Shown piece by piece: positions 43,764 to 46,382 of a stretch of DNA of 46,382 nucleotides. Made by a program: the position numbers and the translations under genes. Positions within the stretch are counted from its first letter, which is position 1. Every line of letters begins with the position of its first letter. A model generated the notes under the pieces. That model was not told the origin of the DNA and did not search any database. It saw only the letters and a program-made list of their open reading frames with translations. Source of the DNA: Cudoniella acicularis (Eukaryota > Ascomycota > Leotiomycetes > Helotiales > Helotiaceae); contig JAAMPI010000271.1 of the NCBI GenBank assembly GCA_013054445.1, forward strand, positions 1 through 46,382. Reading direction: 5' to 3'.

Positions 43764-43934
43764 ATGGCGTCCGTCGTAACTTCCGTTATCACCAAGTCGG
43801 TCACCAAGACCGCCTTGTGCGAAACTGCCTTTGCCACCAGCAGCCATCGTGCTTCTCCCCAAGGAGGGGTTCTTGAGGGCGGGAATCCCAGTGTTTATAA
43901 CACATCGAATCCTATCATCCTATTCAGAATCCAG
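43764..43934 (+). pseudogene. Orphan first exon, K+/H+ antiporter (Kha1-like)
   Basis: ATG 43764 opens MASVVTSVITKSVTKTALCE, and the end reads RASPQGGVLEGGNPSVYNT followed by SNPIILFRIQ and a GTACGT donor at 43935. The PQGG.LEG.NPS.Y....PI.LF.IQ sequence is the characteristic start of fungal Kha1/KefB-type cation/proton antiporters, just before their first membrane helix (usually FIIQAG). No later exon is found before 44500, so the twelve-helix body is missing. A truncated relic, or the edge of a rearrangement. Confidence 0.5.
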
Positions 43935-44519
43935 GTACGTCTACGAATTCTGTTTCATACAAACCCCACAATTCCCCGCTGGTTCGAAAATCTTCCGTCC
44001 GGGGGATTTTATGGCCTGTGATAGATAAGTTCTGGCTGGCAGAGGTTATGAGCATACAGTAGTGACAGTTTTAGGACTCTTGGCTAAGAAGGGGGTTTCT
44101 TTCAGGCCCTTTGTTAAAAGTTAACGATTTCTCGTGAGATGGGTCTTGGGCTTCTCCACGGCATATAAGCAGGGTCAGTAGACCTGAGCCGAAACTAAGC
44201 CGAAACTGAGCCGAGCCTGAGCCAGCCTGATCAAAGGCGGCGCTGGGTCACGTGAGCGTGAGGGTTGGCAAGCGTCGAGATTCCGACGGTGAAACAAGAC
44301 AGTAATGGAACCTTAACGTGTTAATAAACATGCCAGAGAAAACTCTTAAAGCAATTCTTCCCGCCATTTGTCCCCAGGTTCCTCTTTCCACTTCGAACCA
44401 ACTGGAACCAATGACCCACGATATTCCTACTACTATACTAGTGTAAAAAAGCCTGATGGAAAAAATCATCGGCCATCTTCCTACTATCAGGCCGATATAA
44501 AAAAAAAGACGACATCTAC
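43935..44519. other. Breakpoint region after the antiporter exon
   Basis: About 585 bases, no antiporter sequence and no other gene. A small tandem array of GAGCC.GA units (CTGAGCC, AAGCCGAAACT) sits at 44184-44232. AT-rich RIP-type DNA begins near 44440. Confidence 0.4.
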
Positions 44520-46142
44520 CCTATTCTCCGGCGTCTCGTAGAGCCCGATATAACTGCTACGATTAAGTTCTTAAAACTTACCGTTTACTTATTATCGAAC
44601 AAGCTCTTACCTAACAGGAGGGAAAGGCTTGTGTATAATGAATTGCTCGAGTGGTTCTAATTAGGGGATAACTATCTGCTTCTTAGAGCTATCCTATCGC
44701 ACAGGCTACTAACAATAGAGGCGTTCGCGGAAGGAATATTTGTTAGTGCTCTTAAAGCTATAGATTAAAAAATAGTAAAGCTATTTCTTGACTCAGGCAT
44801 GAGTCTAGATATCATAATCCTCGACAAATCAAACTGTGGCTATGATTATTCTATAGTACTATAGTTTTTAATTTAAAGAGAGAGTCTCGGTTTTATTAAG
44901 CTACTTCTAAATTCTAGAGCAAGCGTGGATCTTATCCTAAAATATAGATAGATAGTAAATCTAGAAACACTATTATAAATCGCTACTCGAAATCGAAACA
45001 TAAAAATCGCGGAATTGCTTATTGACAGAGGCGCTATTATAGATAGGTTTAATGATCGGGGATTGTCAGCTCTTTAAATTGCCGATATAGAAGGAAATGA
45101 CAAATTGGTTGAGTTGTTGTTTGATAAAGGAACGGACATCGACGCGTAGTCCCTAGAATATAGATGCCCACTCGAATGTGTAATTTGCGCTCGGGAGACT
45201 AGTAGAGTCGAGATGCTTTTAGAGCGCGGTATAGACATTCACGGTCAGGTCGTATCTTCTGTCAACACACTATTATAATCGGCTGCTATAGTAGATGATC
45301 ATAACATAGTCCTATACCTGCTAGATCGAGGCGCAGACGTAAATATACCTATACTAAATTAGGGAGCTTCCTATAGATATTAATATATATCCGCTTCTCT
45401 AGTTATATATCGCTAGAACAGAACTATACTCTAATAGGCTATAGAGAATAGGAGTTTAAACATTTGTTAAATCTTAATAGATGCTAGTGCCGACCCGAAT
45501 ACCGCGCCAGGAAGTAGTTGCTTTTCTAATATAGGAACGACAGTACTTATTACGGCTATGATATCGAATAAGTATTAGGTTGTTAAGCTATTGTTAAAGT
45601 ATAGGGCAAACGTTAATGATAAGAGAGGTTTATAAACAGCGCTCGAAGCGGCAACGAGGATCAATAATAAACAAGCAGTGTGACTTATTCTTAGGGAGAA
45701 TCAGAGACTAGGCAACTCTATTATCTACGCCGTAGAAAATCGGAATTATATACTCGTTTCGACATTGTTAAAAGCCGGTATAGATATCAATGTAGTTGAT
45801 CGGCGGAATAGTAAAAGCGTATTAAGCGTGGCAGCTATAAAAGACGACCTTAGTCTTGTCCGATTTCTCTTAAAGGTGCTAATCCCAATCCCGAACATAG
45901 GCGTCGGTTAGCGTCACAGCAACCGTATGTGGCTCTGCCATTGGTAGTCGCGGCTCGTCTCGGCAACCTCGATATGATTGATATTCTTCTCACGGTAGGT
46001 GTAGATTGTAACTAGCAAGAGGACATGATAGAGGTCTCGTTCGATTATAACCTGAACGCCTTACAGACAGCAGCCATAAAGGGAAATGCTGATGTTGTTC
46101 GGCATCTTCTCGAGGCCGGTGCTAAATTGAATTGGCCCGCGT
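44520..46142 (+). pseudogene. Ankyrin-repeat protein remnant (RIP-degraded)
   Basis: Successive ankyrin units are readable through many stops: FAEGIFVSALKAID then KIVKLFLDSGMSLD; NDKLVELLFDKGTDIDA; RVEMLLERGIDIHGQ; NIVLYLLDRGADVNIP; VVKLLLKYRANVNDKRGL; LVSTLLKAGIDINVVDRRN; LSLVRFLLKV; and, in a shifted frame near the end, DVVRHLLEAGAKL-like codons. Stops are TAG or TAA at positions where CAG or CAA is expected. The preceding part (44520-44720) may be the N-terminal portion of the same protein. Such proteins are often the C-terminal sensor part of fungal NLR-like receptors, but no NACHT or other effector domain is visible here. The LTR at 46143 cuts the sequence. Confidence 0.75.
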
Positions 46143-46382
46143 GTTGAAAGGTAATGCCAGGTCACATGACCTAGGCAACCCGTGGAAGCCAACGGGGCGC
46201 TGAAGCCTGAAGAGCACTGTAACCTACAGGGCATTGTAGCCTAGAAGGCGCTGTAGCCTGGCAGGCTACAGGCTAGGCTACAATGGAGTCCTTAGGTATT
46301 AACACACTGTCACTCTCTATATAAGGACAGTCTGTCCACCTAGTTATTAGTTCTTTAGATCAAGCTATATAGTCATTACCAA
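46143..46382 (+). mobile_element. LTR-like sequence, truncated by the window end
   Basis: It starts TGTTGAAAGGTAATGCCAGG directly after ankyrin-coding sequence, contains a palindrome GGTCACATGACC, GTAGCC-rich degenerate repeats (46200-46285) and a TATA-like CTATATAAGG at 46317-46326. TG start, abrupt break in homology and promoter-like layout suggest the 5' part of a retrotransposon LTR. The far end lies outside the window, so neither CA end nor target duplication can be checked. It is not related to the other LTR family here. Confidence 0.5.

Noticed and set aside
1..46382. tRNA, rRNA or CRISPR array
   Set aside because: No cloverleaf with a GGTTCGAATC-type arm, no rRNA blocks, and no spaced identical repeats; CRISPR is not expected in a fungal nuclear genome.

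Overview
The window is nuclear DNA of a filamentous ascomycete (Pezizomycotina; a leotiomycete-like fungus fits, but I cannot prove the class). The evidence is short spliceosomal introns of 46-100 nt with CTNA branch motifs, fungal-type genes (Opi1 regulator, AP-1 mu adaptin, HET-domain protein, serine/threonine-rich secreted protein), and many transposon and gene remnants whose in-frame stops are almost all explainable by C-to-T change (CAG, CAA or CGA to TAG, TAA or TGA; TGG to TAG). That is the signature of repeat-induced point mutation (RIP).

Layout. 1-3.8 kb is a graveyard: a frameshifted secreted protein, a RIP-riddled HET-NACHT fragment, a Fot1/pogo-like element inserted in it, and a 220-bp palindromic MITE-like element inserted in that. 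3.8-9.5 kb (minus strand) holds a HET-domain gene directly downstream of an MFS sugar-transporter gene that I rebuilt by hand as about 26 exons. 9.8-11.3 kb is an AT-rich element with terminal inverted repeats and a solo LTR nested in it. 11.8-29.2 kb is an intact gene island: a mucin-like secreted protein divergent from a secreted zinc metalloprotease, an ABM-like alpha/beta-barrel protein, a coiled-coil repeat protein, a two-TM membrane protein, the Opi1-family regulator, and apm1 (AP-1 mu), divergent from opi1. 29.8-46.4 kb is mostly decayed: an NLR-type N-terminal/sigma-like pseudogene, a glycoprotein pseudogene, long RIP AT-rich DNA, a C2H2 gene with an in-frame TGA, an LTR retroelement fragment against a second Fot1-like copy, an orphan arylsulfatase 3' end, a cytochrome P450 with one out-of-phase junction, an orphan K+/H+-antiporter first exon, and an ankyrin-repeat pseudogene cut by an LTR at the window edge.

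Main points. (1) The transporter carries about 25 introns and micro-exons of 11 and 18 nt, far above what is usual in Pezizomycotina, and its last exon is open in frame into the HET gene. (2) Two introns in the window are GC-AG with the identical donor GCAAGT, in the transporter and in the metalloprotease. (3) Remnants of at least four nonself-recognition architectures (HET, HET-NACHT, NLR N-terminal/sigma-like, ankyrin) lie in the RIP compartments on both sides of an intact housekeeping island. Exon models were built by eye from splice motifs, phase and family resemblance; no alignment or RNA evidence was available.
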